This document shows, piece by piece, positions 11,270 to 24,029 of a stretch of 64,000 nt of DNA. Source of the DNA: Neocallimastix lanati (nom. inval.) (Eukaryota; Neocallimastigomycota; Neocallimastigomycetes; Neocallimastigales; Neocallimastigaceae). Position numbers and translations under genes: made by a program. Within the stretch, counting starts at the first letter, position 1, and the number at the start of each line of letters is the position of its first letter. The stretch lies in the NCBI GenBank assembly GCA_016946835.1, contig JACVTC010000074.1:494501-558500 (forward strand), in the 5' to 3' direction. Under the pieces are notes generated by a model that was not told the origin of the DNA, ran no database searches, and saw only the letters and a program-made list of their open reading frames with translations.

Positions 11270-12106
11270 GAAAAATATGTTAGACTTGATATTATTGGGC
11301 TTCTTCCTTACACAAAAAAAGGGTAATCAATATACTATTGTCTTAGTAGACTTTTTCATTAAGTGGGTAGAAATAGAGTCACTTAGTTCTTTCTATTACC
11401 TCTCAGGATAGGACTGACTTTTTAATTAAAGTATTCTCTGGACATGGTGCTCCAAATATCATAACCACGGATAATGAAACTCAGTTTACTTCAGACTTTA
11501 CTAAGATTTTTATAGATCTTTATGATATATACATAAAATCTATTAGTGCATACCATCCTAAATCTAATGAGCTAATGGAAAATAGAAACAAGGAAATTAG
11601 TAAATATTTAAGTCTTTTTGATAAAGAAAATATAGACTGGGATTAAATTCTACCTGTAACATTAGGGACATTTAAGATTAGCAAATAATACTACTATCAA
11701 GCATTTTAGCTTTGAACTTCTGTGTGATGGCATTGCTCATCAATCTTTTGAATTGTTGATTACAAGAAAAAGTATTCCTATGATTAATAAATTTCAGGAT
11801 GAAATTCTATTAGGAAAATTTGTTGATTATTGTAAATGGATCAAGGAAGCTTGTGAAAATGTCAGAAATGCAAACGAATATTGGGCCACAAAAAGATATG
11901 AATAGAATTCCATGAATAAAGCCAGACATTTGAAACTTGGAGATAAAGTATATGCAAAAAACGTTTCAAGAACCAAGTTACTACCATATTTTGTTAGTTC
12001 TTTTGAAGTTATAATTGTTCTATTTAATAGAGTCACCTTAGCTAACCCTAATACTGGAGAGCTAGTGAAAAAGAATATACACTTTAAAAATTTAATGAAA
12101 GAATAA
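11270..12106 (+). pseudogene. Ty3/gypsy integrase fragment
   Basis: Across several frameshifts and stops the integrase core can be followed: LDIIGLLPYTKKGNQYTIVL, then ITTDN, and later AYHPKSNELMENRNKEISKY. The C-terminal SH3-like part (11912-12106, open frame) reads GDKVYAKN ... ANPNTGELVKKNIHFKNL. Catalytic-region signatures are visible but the frame is broken near 11396-11410 and at 11645. No chromodomain follows. RT and Gag are absent. Confidence 0.85.
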
Positions 12107-12300
12107 CTTGTCTAAAGCCAAGTTTTTAAGGGAAGACATCTTGTTAAGGAATGAAAATAAAAACCTAAATCTTTATAGTTTTTATATTTACAACCCTTAA
12201 TAAAAAATTTTATTTATTATTAATAACGCTATTAATTGTAAAGAACGGGGAATAGGCTTAAACGCGACAGATCAGCACATTCTGATAAAGGGAAAGTTAA
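12107..12300 (+). other. Possible 3' end and LTR start of the gypsy remnant
   Basis: Directly after the integrase stop there is a purine-rich stretch (AAGGGAAGAC) and then TGTTAAGGAATGAAAATAAA, which has the form of a polypurine tract followed by an LTR beginning with TG. A less AT-rich patch at 12240-12290 would be in that LTR. No second copy was found in the window to confirm it. Confidence 0.35.
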
Positions 12301-13804
12301 TTGAAATATGTATTATTAAAATAAGTTTTATTAATATATAAAAATTTTAAAATAATATTTAATTAATTAATCGATGTAATACTTCAATTTACATGGAAGT
12401 TAATTAATAAAAACCACAAAGAAAAAAATATTTTCATTCGTAAAGTTCGTACTATTTATATTTTTAACGGAAAAACAGTTTTAAAATGTAATTATAATAT
12501 TAAAGAAATATTTAGAAATATGCTATTAATAATTAATATAATGTAAAGCTTCTTGAAAATAGATTTTAATTTATGAAAATGAATCTTATAGAAAAAGAAT
12601 AAAATAATTTTTAAAATAAGAATTTTTAATCCATTATTGGCAAAAGAGATGCCACAATAGTTTTTACAATTTGAGAATATTCCTTCATTAATAAAAAAGA
12701 ATATAAAAATACTTTTTTTTTTCAATAAATAAACTTTTTACATAAAGTTTTATTTATAATATGAAAAAATACTAAAAATAAAAGCTACAAAAAAAAATTA
12801 TTTCATTTAAAAAATAAAAATAGTTTTATTATTTAATAAATCTTTTATTAATTTTTTATTTTATAAAAATTTTTCTTTTTGATGTTTATTATATAATTTT
12901 TTTTTTTATAATTTGTATAGATTTATAAAATTGTATTTTTATATAATTAATTTTTTTTTTTATTTTTTATTTCATTTTTTTTATTTTTTTAATTTTTTTT
13001 TTCTAAATTCTTTTTGTTTTTAATATTCTAACTTATTTTTATTATTCTTTCTAATTTTTTTTTATTAAAAAATATTAAATATTATTACTAATTTAAAAAA
13101 ATTTTTTAAAAATTTATATGTTTATATTATTTTTATAATAGAAAATAATTACTATTTTTATTTAAAATTTTCTTTTTTTTAATTTTTTAATATTTAATTT
13201 TTTTTGTTTTTTGCTTTTATTTCTTAATTATATTTAAAGATAATCAAATTATTAAATTAAATTTTAAATTTACTTTATAATAATAAATTCAAAATTTATT
13301 CCTTTTGTTAATTATTTTAATATTTTTTTTTAATATTGATATTGTTATTTTTTTAATATTATTATATTTTTAGTTTAAATCAAATTTCAAATTCACTTTA
13401 TATAATAGCAAATTTAAAATTTATCTATATTGTTAAGAATTTTTTATATTATTGCTAATAATGATATATTTTCATGAATTTAGTTTTAATAAAACTAAAT
13501 ATTGATGAGTTTTATTTTTATTTTTTTTTTTGATATTGATAATTTCAGTATTTATATAATTTCTAATAATATTTGTTTGATAAATATGATGATTTATATT
13601 ATATGTTTTTTTGAAAAAAAAAAAAAGATTAAAAATGATATAAATTTTTTTTTTTTTTTACTTTTTAATTTTATTATTATTTTTTCATTCCTATTTTTAC
13701 TTTTTAATTATTCGTTTAAAATTATATTTTTTTGATATTAATTAAGTTTATCATGCCGAATATCAATTTTAAAATAAAAAACGATTATTTTCTTTATTGG
13801 TGAA
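12301..13804. other. 3' flank of protease copy B1
   Basis: AT-rich sequence. From about 12820 it is homologous to the sequence downstream of the other protease copies, including a single diverged copy (13432) of the segment that is tandemly amplified at 3174-3640. Small open frames here are low-complexity and not supported. Confidence 0.65.
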
Positions 13805-16421
13805 TTAATTTTTAATACCACACCATTGACCATTTTCAACACCCCATTTACCATCTTTATCCATATATACAACAGCTTTAGTTTCCATACAACATGGATA
13901 TCCTATAATAATGAAATTTTAGATACAATTTAATATTTATTTAGTTTAATTAAATTTTATAGATATATATAGAAATATATATTTTTATTATTATTTACCT
14001 AATGAAAAGGACCAGCACTATATGATTAGAAATGAATAAAAAATTATATTACAATTAGTATTTATCAATATATTAATTTTAATATTACAATAAATAGATA
14101 ATACTACTTACGAAATTGGAACATTTTTTTTTATTATTTTTATAATTTTCAAGAATAGGTTCCATTAAAACAGAATATTTAGTACTTTCTTCATTTATAA
14201 TATTATTTAATTCGTTACATTTATCACTATAAATATATTCACATTTTTTTTCTAATTCTTCTTCAGTGATATTATCAAGGATACCTTTTTGATGACATTC
14301 CATATAAGTGTGTAGAACATCTGTCAATCTTATAGTATTATAACTTAATGTTGAATTAAGATATGATGTTCTATTATAATTATCAATAAATCCAAATGAT
14401 TTATATTTTTTAGCAATGGAACAGACAGATTGATTAGCAAATTGACGTTTATAGAATGTTTGACATTTATCTGATTTAAATGTTTCTCCTTTACTTAAAA
14501 TTTCACTATTTTTCATATTTTTAAATTCAAATTGGCATTCTTCATTCTCTTTAACTTCTTTTTCGCATTCTTCAATCGCCTTTTCTACAGTAGTACAATA
14601 TCCAAATTCACTTTGACATCCATTTTCAATGAGACATTTCTCCCAAGGATCATTTTCGAAAGAAATGCATTCTCCTTCCTTAGAACAACATCCACTAGAA
14701 CAAGAGGCATTTACTCCTCTACCACATTTAACATTAGTATCATCTGGTGAATAAATACTACGCTTACCATTATTAACAAAGTAATTAGGGGTTTTAATGC
14801 CTGGAATAATTTCTAAATTATTAATAGCATCTTTGAAAGACAATTGTTGTAATTTTTTACTCATTGATTCAGTAGTGTAATTATCTGGAAATTCAGACAT
14901 AATTAATGCAGCAATACCTGATACAATAGGAGCTGAACATGATGTTCCACCAGTCTCGATAAATGATTCACTACTTCCATCTGTAAAATTAGCACAGGTT
15001 ACTTCTACTGGTGCAAATATATCAACACAATCTCCGTAATTAGAATTATATGCTTTGAAATAACCGTTTTCATTAATAGCATCGGTTATACCTCCAACAG
15101 TTATAGATTTACGATATCCTGAAAAAGAATCGAAATTTCCACTTTCCTTACTTTTACATACATTTTTATTATCATTACCAACAGCATTAACAATAACAAT
15201 TCCTTTTTCATTTACAGATTTAAGCATATCATCAATTAATTCCAAATAGTATGGCCATTGTATAGATAAATTAACAACAGTTTTATGAGGAGTAGCATGA
15301 TCTCTAATATAACCTAATGCAAAATATGTAGAAATTAAAGTATCATCACAAGTAATCATGTGTAAATTGGCTTTTTTAGCTACTCCACTATGTCTACCTC
15401 CAGCAACTGATAAATCCATAATACCATGTCCTGGATAATAACCTTCCATATAGGTACAATTCTTTTTTTGTTTTTCTGTGGTTTCATTAATTCCATTTTG
15501 GGTAGCTAAGGCATCACAAGTTACTGTTCTTTCATAAGGTGTTCCTTCATAAGTATCAAAATCAATATGATCAGCTATTAAACCTCCATCAATGGCATAA
15601 ATATCGATTCCTTGACCTGCAGTACTTGGATAATAATAATAATTATCATCAATACGTTTACCTTCATAATAATAAGGAGATTGAGAAATTAATGGTAAAT
15701 GAATAAAAGTAGTATTTTTAATTTCTTTAACATTTTGAACACGGACATCCTTCCAACCGGTTTCTCTTTTGATAGCTTCAAGATTATAATATTCAGGTTT
15801 ATTATGTTTATTAAAAGTTTCTTCACTTCTTTTATTCAAATTACGTTTTACTTCTACAGGAGTATCCATTTGATCATTTCCAATAATATTTAATTTTTCA
15901 TTTTTTTTACAGTATAATACATTTTTCATATTACAAACAGTTTTGGCAGTTTCTTCTGAGAGATAAGCACTTACAAGTTTGTAATTTAAAACATCAGTAA
16001 TATGCATAACCAAATTTGATTCAAATGGAATATATTCAGAAGAAGTAGAATTATCAGATTTATTCAATTCCAATGAGCGTTTATAAAATCTATTGTCTTG
16101 TTTATTTATGAATAAAAATTTTTTTCTTTGTTCATTACGTTTTTCTTTTGGAAGAGACTCTAATTCATCAAGTTTATTATCTAATTCACCATTTTCTAAG
16201 ATATATGTTTCTTTCTTTTCTTCAATGACATCATAAATATCGTTCATTCTATCATTGACTAATTCATCAATTTTATTTCGAACTGTCTGACTTTCTTCAT
16301 TATAATATTTATCTGATTTATTTCTTAAAATAGCCACAATATAATAAGAATTTTCAGAATGAACGAAAGACACACAGTTCAAAAAAACTAGAATTATCAA
16401 TGAAAAAAAGTAATTATTCAT
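13805..16421 (-). CDS. Secreted subtilisin-like (S8) protease with chitin-binding module and dockerin, copy B1
   Basis: There are three exons: 14112-16421, 13999-14017 (19 nt) and 13805-13902, giving about 808 residues. The start gives a signal peptide (residues 1-22, ending SFVHS). A long propeptide-like region follows. The S8 triad is Asp278 (AIDGG), His332 (PGHGIMD) and Ser494 (GGTSCSAP), with oxyanion Asn416 (AVGN). Residues 566-609 form a hevein-like chitin-binding module (CG...CSSGCCS.EGEC...C...GCQ.EFGYC). A Cys-rich region of unknown fold follows. Exons 2-3 encode one fungal dockerin: CWSFSLGYPCC, then [11 protein letters not shown] and stop. Introns are 94 and 96 nt with GTAAGT/GTAAAT donors and AG acceptors. 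The frame continues 8 codons into intron 1, so unspliced reading would miss the dockerin. Predicted role: extracellular endopeptidase docked to the fungal cellulosome. Substrate is unknown. It is the best-preserved copy in the array. Confidence 0.92.
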
Positions 16422-16628
16422 TTTTTTTTTATTTTTAAATAAATATTATATTAAAAGTTTAGTTTTTAATAATTTTTTTTTAAATTTATTATTTATTTTT
16501 CTTTTTAATTTTTTATTATTTTAATATTGCTAATATTATAAAATATCATTTAATTTATAATATTTTAAATATTATTAATATTATTTTTTTTATAATTTAA
16601 AAAAAAAAAAAAAATATTAATTTTGCAT

Positions 16629-16635
16629 TTATATA
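16629..16635 (-). promoter_or_regulatory. TATA box upstream of protease B1
   Basis: The minus strand reads GTATATAAATG here, 208 bp upstream of the ATG. The same GTATATAAATA motif stands 219 bp upstream of the ATG in copies C and D, within otherwise diverged AT sequence, which supports function as the core promoter. Confidence 0.6.
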
Positions 16636-16779
16636 CTTTCAAAAAATACATATTATATTTATTAATATTTTTTTATTAATATTATTTATTTATAATAAAA
16701 AAAGAAAAAGAAAATTCTTTTTATTCTTTTATTACTATTAATTCTTTTTTTTTTTAAAAAAAAAAAAAAAAAGATTAAA

Positions 16780-16915
16780 ATTTAAAATTTAAGGTAACAC
16801 AAAAAATGATGAAAAGAAAAATTTATACGGAACAATAATAAGAAGAAAAAAAAATAGAAAATATATCATTATTACTAGCTACTTTATTTAAAAAAAAAAT
16901 TTAACTTATTTATTA
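16780..16915. repeat. Dispersed GGTAACACAAAAAATGAT repeat
   Basis: A module of about 150 bp contains TTTAAGGTAACACAAAAAAT, GGAACAATAATAAGAAAAAA and ATATATCATTATTACTAGCT. Copies or parts occur at about 17930-18060, 19310-19345, 25620-25740, 27195-27295, 28365-28460, 41155-41260 and 20360-20430. Several LTRs have inserted into it. Its nature is unknown; it is often followed by the TTTATTA heptamer array. Confidence 0.75.
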
Positions 16916-17790
16916 TTTATTATTCAATTATTATTCAATTATTCAATTATTTATTATTTATTAATAAATACTTTTTTTATTATTTATTATTTATTATTTA
17001 TTAATAAATAGTCTTTATTATTTATTATTTATTATTTATTAATAAATACTCTTTTTATTATTTATTAATAAATACTCTTTTTTATTATTTATTAATTATT
17101 CATTATTTATTATTCAATTATTTATTATTTATTATTTGTTATTTATTATTTATTATTTATTATTTACTATTTATTATTTATTATTTATTATTTATTATTC
17201 AATTATTTATTATTTATTATTTATTATTTATTATTTATTATTTATTATTTATTATTTATTAATAAATACTTTTTTTATTATTTATTATTTATTATTTATT
17301 AATAAATACTTTTTTTATTATTTATTATTTATTATTTATTAATAAATAGTCTTTATTATTTATTATTTATTATTTATTAATAAATACTCTTTTTATTATT
17401 TATTAATAAATACTCTTTTTTATTATTTATTAATTATTCATTATTTATTATTCAATTATTTATTATTTATTATTTGTTATTTATTATTTATTATTTATTA
17501 TTTACTATTTATTATTTATTATTTATTATTTATTATTTATTATTTATTATTTATTATTTATTATTTATTATTTATTATTCAATTATTTATTATTTATTTT
17601 TTATTATTTATTATTTATTATTTATTTTTTATTATTTATTATTTATTATTTATTTTTTATTATTTATTATTTATTATTTATTATTTATTATTTATTATTT
17701 ATTATTTATTATTCAATTATTTATTATTCAATTATTTATTATTTATTATTTATTATTTATTTATTATTTATTTATGTTAAAGAGTCAATA
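16915..17790. repeat. (TTTATTA)n heptamer array with 338-bp higher-order duplication
   Basis: A long array of TTTATTA units is interrupted by AATAAATACTCTTTTT and TATTCAATTATT spacers. A composite pattern including the unique AATAGTCTTTA and TATTTGTTATT variants occurs twice, 338 bp apart (for example 17011 versus 17349), showing segmental duplication within the array. Open frames here are repeat artefacts. Confidence 0.9.
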
Positions 17791-18207
17791 GTTTGGATAA
17801 TAAATAAAAAAAATTTTATTTATTAATATTATTAATTATAGTAATAAAAAAAAGAAAATTCTTTTTATTCTTTTATTACTATTAATTCTTTTTTTTTTTT
17901 AAAAAAAAAAAAAAAATTAAATATAAAGTTTTTAAGGAAAATTTAAGGTAACTCAAAAAATGATGAAAAGAAAAATTTGTACGGAACAATAATAAGAAAA
18001 AAAAAATCGAAAATATATCATTATTACTTGCTACTTTATTTAAAAAAAAAATTTAACTTATTTATTATTTATTATTTAATTATTATTCAATTATTCAATT
18101 ATTTATTATTTATTAATAAAAACTCTTTTATTATTATTTATTATTATTATTATTTTATTTATTATTTATTATTCAATTATTCTATTATTATTTATTATTA
18201 TTGATCA

Positions 18208-19030
18208 CGTGGTTTTATATATTATTATTTGAATACCAAAAACATGCCAAAACTAATCAAAACTGCTATAAAATTCCAATTCACATATATATGTTTTAAT
18301 CTAAATTAATGCGAAAATGACATTCAAATACATTATTATTTTTGGAGGTATATTTATATATATGAATGATATAGCTTGATATATTTAATTAAATGATATA
18401 GATTGATGGTTTATATATTGTTATAGATAGTATATATATATATTAAATTGATATATCTTAAGTGTGCGTATATACTGTATTATGTTTCAACTTTTACTAT
18501 TATTATTAATGCAGGTTTGAGATAGCATATTGTCATGATTGATATTATCACCATAATTTTGAACAGCATATATGAGACATATTTCAACTATGTTTATCGT
18601 ATATACATTTATGATCAAGTATCTTTCATATATTATATAAACTAGCTGCAGAATACACCAAATATATACTAATATAGCTAATAATTGTAACAACTTATCA
18701 AACTATAATATATCAAATACGTGTTGTCAGAGTTCGCTGAATATGTATGTTCACAACATTGTTTGCATATAAGTTGTTGCAAGGTTTTATGCAATATACC
18801 TATCATATATATATATATATCAACTACATTGTTTAAATATTAATATAAACTATTTTATTTATATATATTAATATCAATTGGAACCTATTTTAATATTGGT
18901 ATTTGGATGCCTGTTTATACCAAAACTAGAACGAAAACAATTCTAATTAGCAACCCTAAAAACACATATGATTGATATATAATGATAGTAGTTTAAGGCA
19001 TCCAAATATCCTATCATATTAAACCAATAA
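18208..19030. mobile_element. Putative DNA element with imperfect inverted ends, copy 1
   Basis: The left end (TGGTTTTATATATTATTA then TTTGAATACC) and the reverse complement of the right end (TTGGTTTAATATGATAGG then ATATTTGGATGCC) align imperfectly over about 30 bp. An internal perfect 11-bp inverted repeat (ATTTGGATGCC/GGCATCCAAAT) lies near 18902-19008. The first about 690 bp recur at 29089-29785 with very high identity. A 68-codon minus-strand frame (18487-18693) is open in both copies but resembles nothing I recognise. No transposase is present. Confidence 0.55.
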
Positions 19031-19343
19031 GATATAAAATAATAAATAATAAATAATAAATAATTGAATAATAAATAATAAATAATAAATAATAAATAAT
19101 AAATAATAAATAATAATAAAATATTATTTATTAATAAATAATAAATAATTAAATAAATAATTGAATAAATAAATAAAAATTTTTTTTTATTATTCTTATT
19201 TATATATAACGAAAAGAAAAAAAGAAAAAGAAAATTCTTTTTATTCTTTTATTACTATTATCTATTATCTTTTTAAAAAAAAAAAAAAAAAAAATTAAAA
19301 TTTTAATATAAAATTTAAGGTAACACAAAAAATGATAAAAAAT
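19031..19343. repeat. AATAAAT heptamer array (complement of TTTATTA) and GGTAACAC module
   Basis: A short heptamer array in the opposite orientation is followed by one copy of the dispersed GGTAACACAAAAAATGAT module, into which the family 1 LTR at 19344 is inserted. No gene is seen. Confidence 0.75.
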
Positions 19344-20363
19344 TTTTTATGGAAAATATTCAAACCTTAATTAATATAAAATAAATTTTATTGTTCAAAC
19401 ATAAATTAATGTCATAAATCAAATTTAAATTTAATGATTTTATAATATTTTGATATGAAATAGAAATAAAAACTCTAATTAATAATAAATTTATGTTAAT
19501 TAAGAAATGTAGTAAAAGCATAAATTTATGTATTAATCTAGTTTTTATTGTATTTCTTATTAGAAATTAATTTATATATTTTTTATTATTTAATTGAATC
19601 ATTAATGAAAGTAAATGTAATATTTATACTTTAATATAGGAAAACTTTATTATAGTAAATAATTATAAAAGAGAAAAATATTTAGAAATAGTTTTATTTC
19701 TTTGTCCAAGAATAATAAATAGTAGATTAGTGTAATTCTTGAAATCAAAATATGAAAATAAATATTAATTTTAGGAATAAATGTTAATTACAAGTTAAAT
19801 AATGATAATGTAATTCTTCTAAATAAATAAAATTTTAATAAATTTATTTTTATAAAACATATAAATTATATCCCCCAAATAAAGAATAAACCTTAAAAGA
19901 ACCGAACCTGAACTTCGTACTTTATCAATTTTTAATATATGGCTTGATATCTAATTATTATTTATATTTATAATTAATAATAATTTTTATAGCATAAATC
20001 AATGTTTTAATTATATTCTTATTATTTTATATTTATATTTATATAGTTTTTAAATATTACCTTAAATAATAATTATTAATATTTATATTCATTTAATAGT
20101 TTATTTTAATCACAAGAACAACTAATTAAATAGTTAATTATAACTAAATCACATAAAAATAAAGTATTTCTCTGAATTAAGAGAAATGTTATGTTGTGTA
20201 ATGTTATGCTAGTTTGTAATTAAAAGTATAAGAAAATTGTTAGATAGCTTTTTAAATATATGTAATCTCAATAATAAAATTAAATAAATAAATAAATAAT
20301 ACTTTAAAAAATTTAATAAATAAATCCCAACAAAAGTACATCGAACTTTTGAGTTATATATCA
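19344..20363 (-). mobile_element. Solo LTR family 1 (5' edge lost), interrupted by LTR family 2
   Basis: It begins at the AATATTCAAACCTTAATTAA segment, lacking the first about 13 bp of the family, and ends GAGTTATATATCA. A complete family 2 LTR (19451-19927) sits inside it with an ATTT target duplication. The outer element is therefore the older insertion. Confidence 0.85.
19451..19927 (-). mobile_element. Solo LTR family 2, nested in family 1
   Basis: It starts TGATATGAAATAGAAATAAA and ends CTTCGTACTTTATCA, with ATTT on both sides (19447-19450, 19928-19931). It is nearly the same sequence as 28457-28917 and the reverse complement of 8970-9445. Confidence 0.88.
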
Positions 20364-20409
20364 AACAATAATAAAAAAAAAAATTCGAAAATATTTCATT
20401 GTTACTTAT

Positions 20410-20570
20410 TACTTTATTTAAAAAAAAATTTTACTTATTTATTTATTTATTATTCAATTATTTATCTATTATTTATTATTTATTATTTATTATTTATTAT
20501 TTATTATTTATTATTTATTATTTATTATTTATTATTTATTATTTATTATTTATTATTTATTATTAATATT
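20410..20570. repeat. (TTTATTA)n array
   Basis: A pure heptamer array follows a GGTAACAC-module remnant (GAACAATAATAAAAAAAAAA). It is noncoding. Confidence 0.85.
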
Positions 20571-20579
20571 ATTAATACT

Positions 20580-20869
20580 ATTATTATTATTATTATTATT
20601 CATAGCCAAGTTCTGTATATTATTGTTTATAACACTATTATTCAAATTATTCGTAATTATATTCTCATTAATATTATCAATATTATTTTTATCTTTACTA
20701 TTGCCATTTCCTTAATAATTACTATCCTTGTTACTAATTTTATTTGTTAAATTATTTAAATTTAGTTCTAAAATTTTCCGATTTCTTAAATTGTATGATA
20801 TATTATTATAAATATTGTTAATATAATTTTCATTGTTGATATTTAAATTATTGTTGTTATTATTACCTA

Positions 20870-20900
<31 letters not shown>

Positions 20901-21790
20901 ATTATTATTATTATCATTGAAATTTCTTTTAGCTTTAATTAGTGATACATATCTTTCATTTTTACTTCGTTTGGTAGAAGTAAATTAGTTTTTTGGAGAA
21001 TTGATTTAGTTAGAAAAATTATGATCTTGTTTTATTCAAGTCAAGTCAGCATAATCCTCAGAAAGACGACCAGGCTTATCACAAAAGAAACAAGTTTTAA
21101 TTTGTAAATGTCTCATTTTATTTACATTATTGTAATTATTTGGGATATTATAATTAATTTTATGAATAGTATTAGAAGGCATATTTATAGAAGTATTTTT
21201 CAAGTTCCTAAAGTTCATACCATTTTTATTCCACGAATTATTAGAGTTATTAAAAGAAGTAACATCTAGTATCTTAGTAGATGAATAATTGTTATAATTA
21301 TTTGAACTTCTTTCATTTCTCTAGTGAGATTCCTGTAATATATTTTCATATTTTTCTGCTCTGCATCTTCTAACAAATCATATTCCTCAAGAGCAATCTT
21401 TATATAAATTTGTGTTCTTGGCAGAAGAGTATTTATATAATTTATAATTGAAATAGAAGCTTTATCCTCCGTTTCCAGTTGGTCATATAAAACTAAGTAT
21501 TTCTTATTAAAATTATACACTGTCTCTTTTAATTCAATAATTAAAATTTTTGATTGATATCTTAATTTGTTGAATTTTGGTTTTTTCTTTAATATTTCTT
21601 TTTATGAGATCAACATATTCATCTAATGTAAGAGCTCTATTTACCTCTTTTTCTTTTTTCATAAGTATCCTTACGATGTCATTTTCAGCAGCCGCAATTA
21701 TGTAATTAAATTTTTTTTTTATCAATAGTAATATCTTCTCTCATAAATCAATCATTAATTATAAATTTCAAAATTTGAGCATTTCTACGA
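20580..21790 (-). pseudogene. LTR-retrotransposon Gag remnant with Asn-rich tail
   Basis: Three broken minus-strand frames (21534-21725, 21266-21520, 21036-21218) together read like a Gag. They include an acidic/Lys helical region (EEYDLLEDAEQ) and then a degenerate zinc knuckle CFFCDKPGRLSEDY, in which the His and last Cys of CX2CX4HX4C are replaced. Downstream (20600-20960) the same strand continues as an Asn-run linker with an NLRNRKILELNLN segment. No protease, RT or integrase follows. The exact superfamily is not clear. Confidence 0.65.
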
Positions 21791-22070
21791 AATCCATCAA
21801 TTCTCGGAAAAGTCTAAGTATCAATGTAAGTATTAAAAATTATAATAATAATTCTAATTCCTAAAATTTACAGAGTCCTCAACTTTAAATAATTTAATTT
21901 ATTTATTAAAAAATAGGTAATATATTAATAATATATTCTAATATATAGAACTATATAAATTTTATATGAATTAAAATACTATTATTATTATAATTATAAT
22001 GATACAAATTGAAATCAAAAAGATATAAATTTAATATATAATATTTAATTAAAAAAAAAAGATAAAATAA
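21791..22070. other. AT-rich sequence, no gene seen
   Basis: Nothing recognisable beyond AT-rich sequence between the Gag remnant and the start of the duplicated protease 3' flank. Confidence 0.5.
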
Positions 22071-22074
22071 AAAA

Positions 22075-23458
22075 AAAAATTTTTTTTTTTTTAGTTATTT
22101 TATTATTATAACTGATTAACTAATAAAAAAATTTTATTAAAAATTTTATGTTATATAAAAAGGAGATTCTAATTTTTTTTTTTTTTTTTTAAAGAAGTCA
22201 TATAACCCTAATTCAAAGAAGTATGGTTGATATTAATTTAATAACTTTATTAATATAGAGTTATATATTCTTGTTTAACTTTAATGAAATATTAAATTAA
22301 ATTAATATGTATCTTGAACAAGTCACAATACAATATAAAGACATATAATTTTATCTGTACTTTAAATTTTTGTTAACAACTTATTTATATTCAAATATAA
22401 TAAATTTATATTAATTAAAAAACAATTTTTTAAAGATTAAAAGTCATATTTTAAAATGACTGATTGCTATTAATTTTTCGCTTATATAAGTGTTCCAATT
22501 TCATAAAAAAAATAAAATAAAAATTTTTTTAATAAATTATTATTTATTTATTTATTTTATAAATTTATAGATATATTTTATATATTTAATTTTTTTTTTT
22601 TATTTTTTTTTTTTATTTTTTTTTTTTTTAATTTTAATTATATTTTTTATTTGTCTAATTTTGTTCTAAATTTATTTTATTCTTAATTTTCTAACTATTT
22701 TCTAACTTATATTTATGATTCTTTTTAATTTTTTTTTAATTAAGAAAAATTAAATATTATTATTAGTATAAATTTTTTTTTAATAATATAAATATATTTT
22801 ATATTACTTTAATAAAAGAAAATTATTACTATTATTATTCAAAATTTCTATATTTAATTTTTAAATTTTTTTTTTTTTTATTCTTTTTTTTTTATATTTT
22901 AAAATAATCAAATTATTAATTTAAATTAAATTTTAAATTTATAATAATAAATTTAAAATTAAATCCTTTTATTAATTATTTTAATGTAATTTATTTTATA
23001 GGAATATTGTTACTTTAAAAATATTATTTTGTTTTTAATTTAAATCAAATTTTAAATTCACTTTATAATAGCAAATTAAAAATTTAACCATATTGTTAAG
23101 TATTTTTTTATTATTTCTATTGATAATATAATTTTAATAATTTATTTTTAATAAAAATAAACATTGATAAATGATATATTTGTTATTGAAAATTTCAATA
23201 TTTATATAAAATTTAATATTTTTGATTTGATAAATGTTAACTTTTATGATTTTTGAAAAAAAAAAAAAAAAAAAAAAAAAATAAAAATTAAATATAAAAA
23301 AAAATTTATTTTTTATTTTTAATTTTTATTATTTTTTTTAATGCCTTGTTTTGATTTTTAATTATATGTTTAATAATATATTTTTTGATATTAATTAAGC
23401 TTATCATACTGTATATCAAATTTAAAGTATACAATGATTTTTTTTCTTTATCGATGAA
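22075..23458. repeat. 3' flank of protease copy B2, duplicated at 35990-37670
   Basis: It shares long stretches with 35990-37670, such as TATGTTATATAAAAAGGAGA, GAAGTCATATAACCCT, GACATATAATTTTATCTGTA and the ATGACTGATTGC segment. The similarity runs straight into the protease gene in both places, so flank plus gene were duplicated together. Confidence 0.85.
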
Positions 23459-23998
23459 TTAATTTGGAATACCACACCAATGATCATCTTCAACACCCCA
23501 TTGACCATTTTCATCTATTTGTGCTATAGCTATTGTTTCCATACAACATGGATATCCTATAATAATGAAATTTTAGATACAATTTAATATTTATTTAAGT
23601 AAATTTTATAGATATATATAAATACTGTATATTTTTATTATTATTTACCTAATGAAGTGAACCAGCACTATATGATAAAAAATGAATAAAAAATTATAAT
23701 ATTATTAGTATTTGTCAAATTTAATATTATAATATAAATGTAAATTTTTAATTCTAATATCAAAATTAGAATAAAATTTAATATGAAAATATTTTATTAA
23801 ATTTTAATTTTTTTTTTTTTTTTTTTTTTTTAATATACAATACCATAAAACAGTAATCATTATTTTCATATCCCCAGTTTCCTGATTCATCAGTTTTAAC
23901 AACTTCTTTTGTATTTAAACAGCAATGATAACCTATTAAATTAAAGGAAAAAAAAAGTATTATTAATTATTTTTTTAATAAAAAAAAAAAAAAATAAA

Positions 23999-24029
<31 letters not shown>

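Noticed and set aside
14532-14750. Plus-strand 72-codon frame also seen opposite the other protease copies (24658, 38900, 49872)
   Set aside because: It is conserved only because it lies antisense to the conserved chitin-binding/Cys-rich coding region; no independent evidence.
17136-17791. Ile/Tyr/Leu-rich open frames in the heptamer arrays
   Set aside because: A 7-bp repeat without stops in some phases; no unique sequence.
22200-22240. tRNA-like B box near ATAACCCTAATTCAAAGAAG (and 36105-36135, with GGTTCGAGG)
   Set aside because: No cloverleaf, acceptor stem or A box at tRNA spacing could be drawn in either copy.
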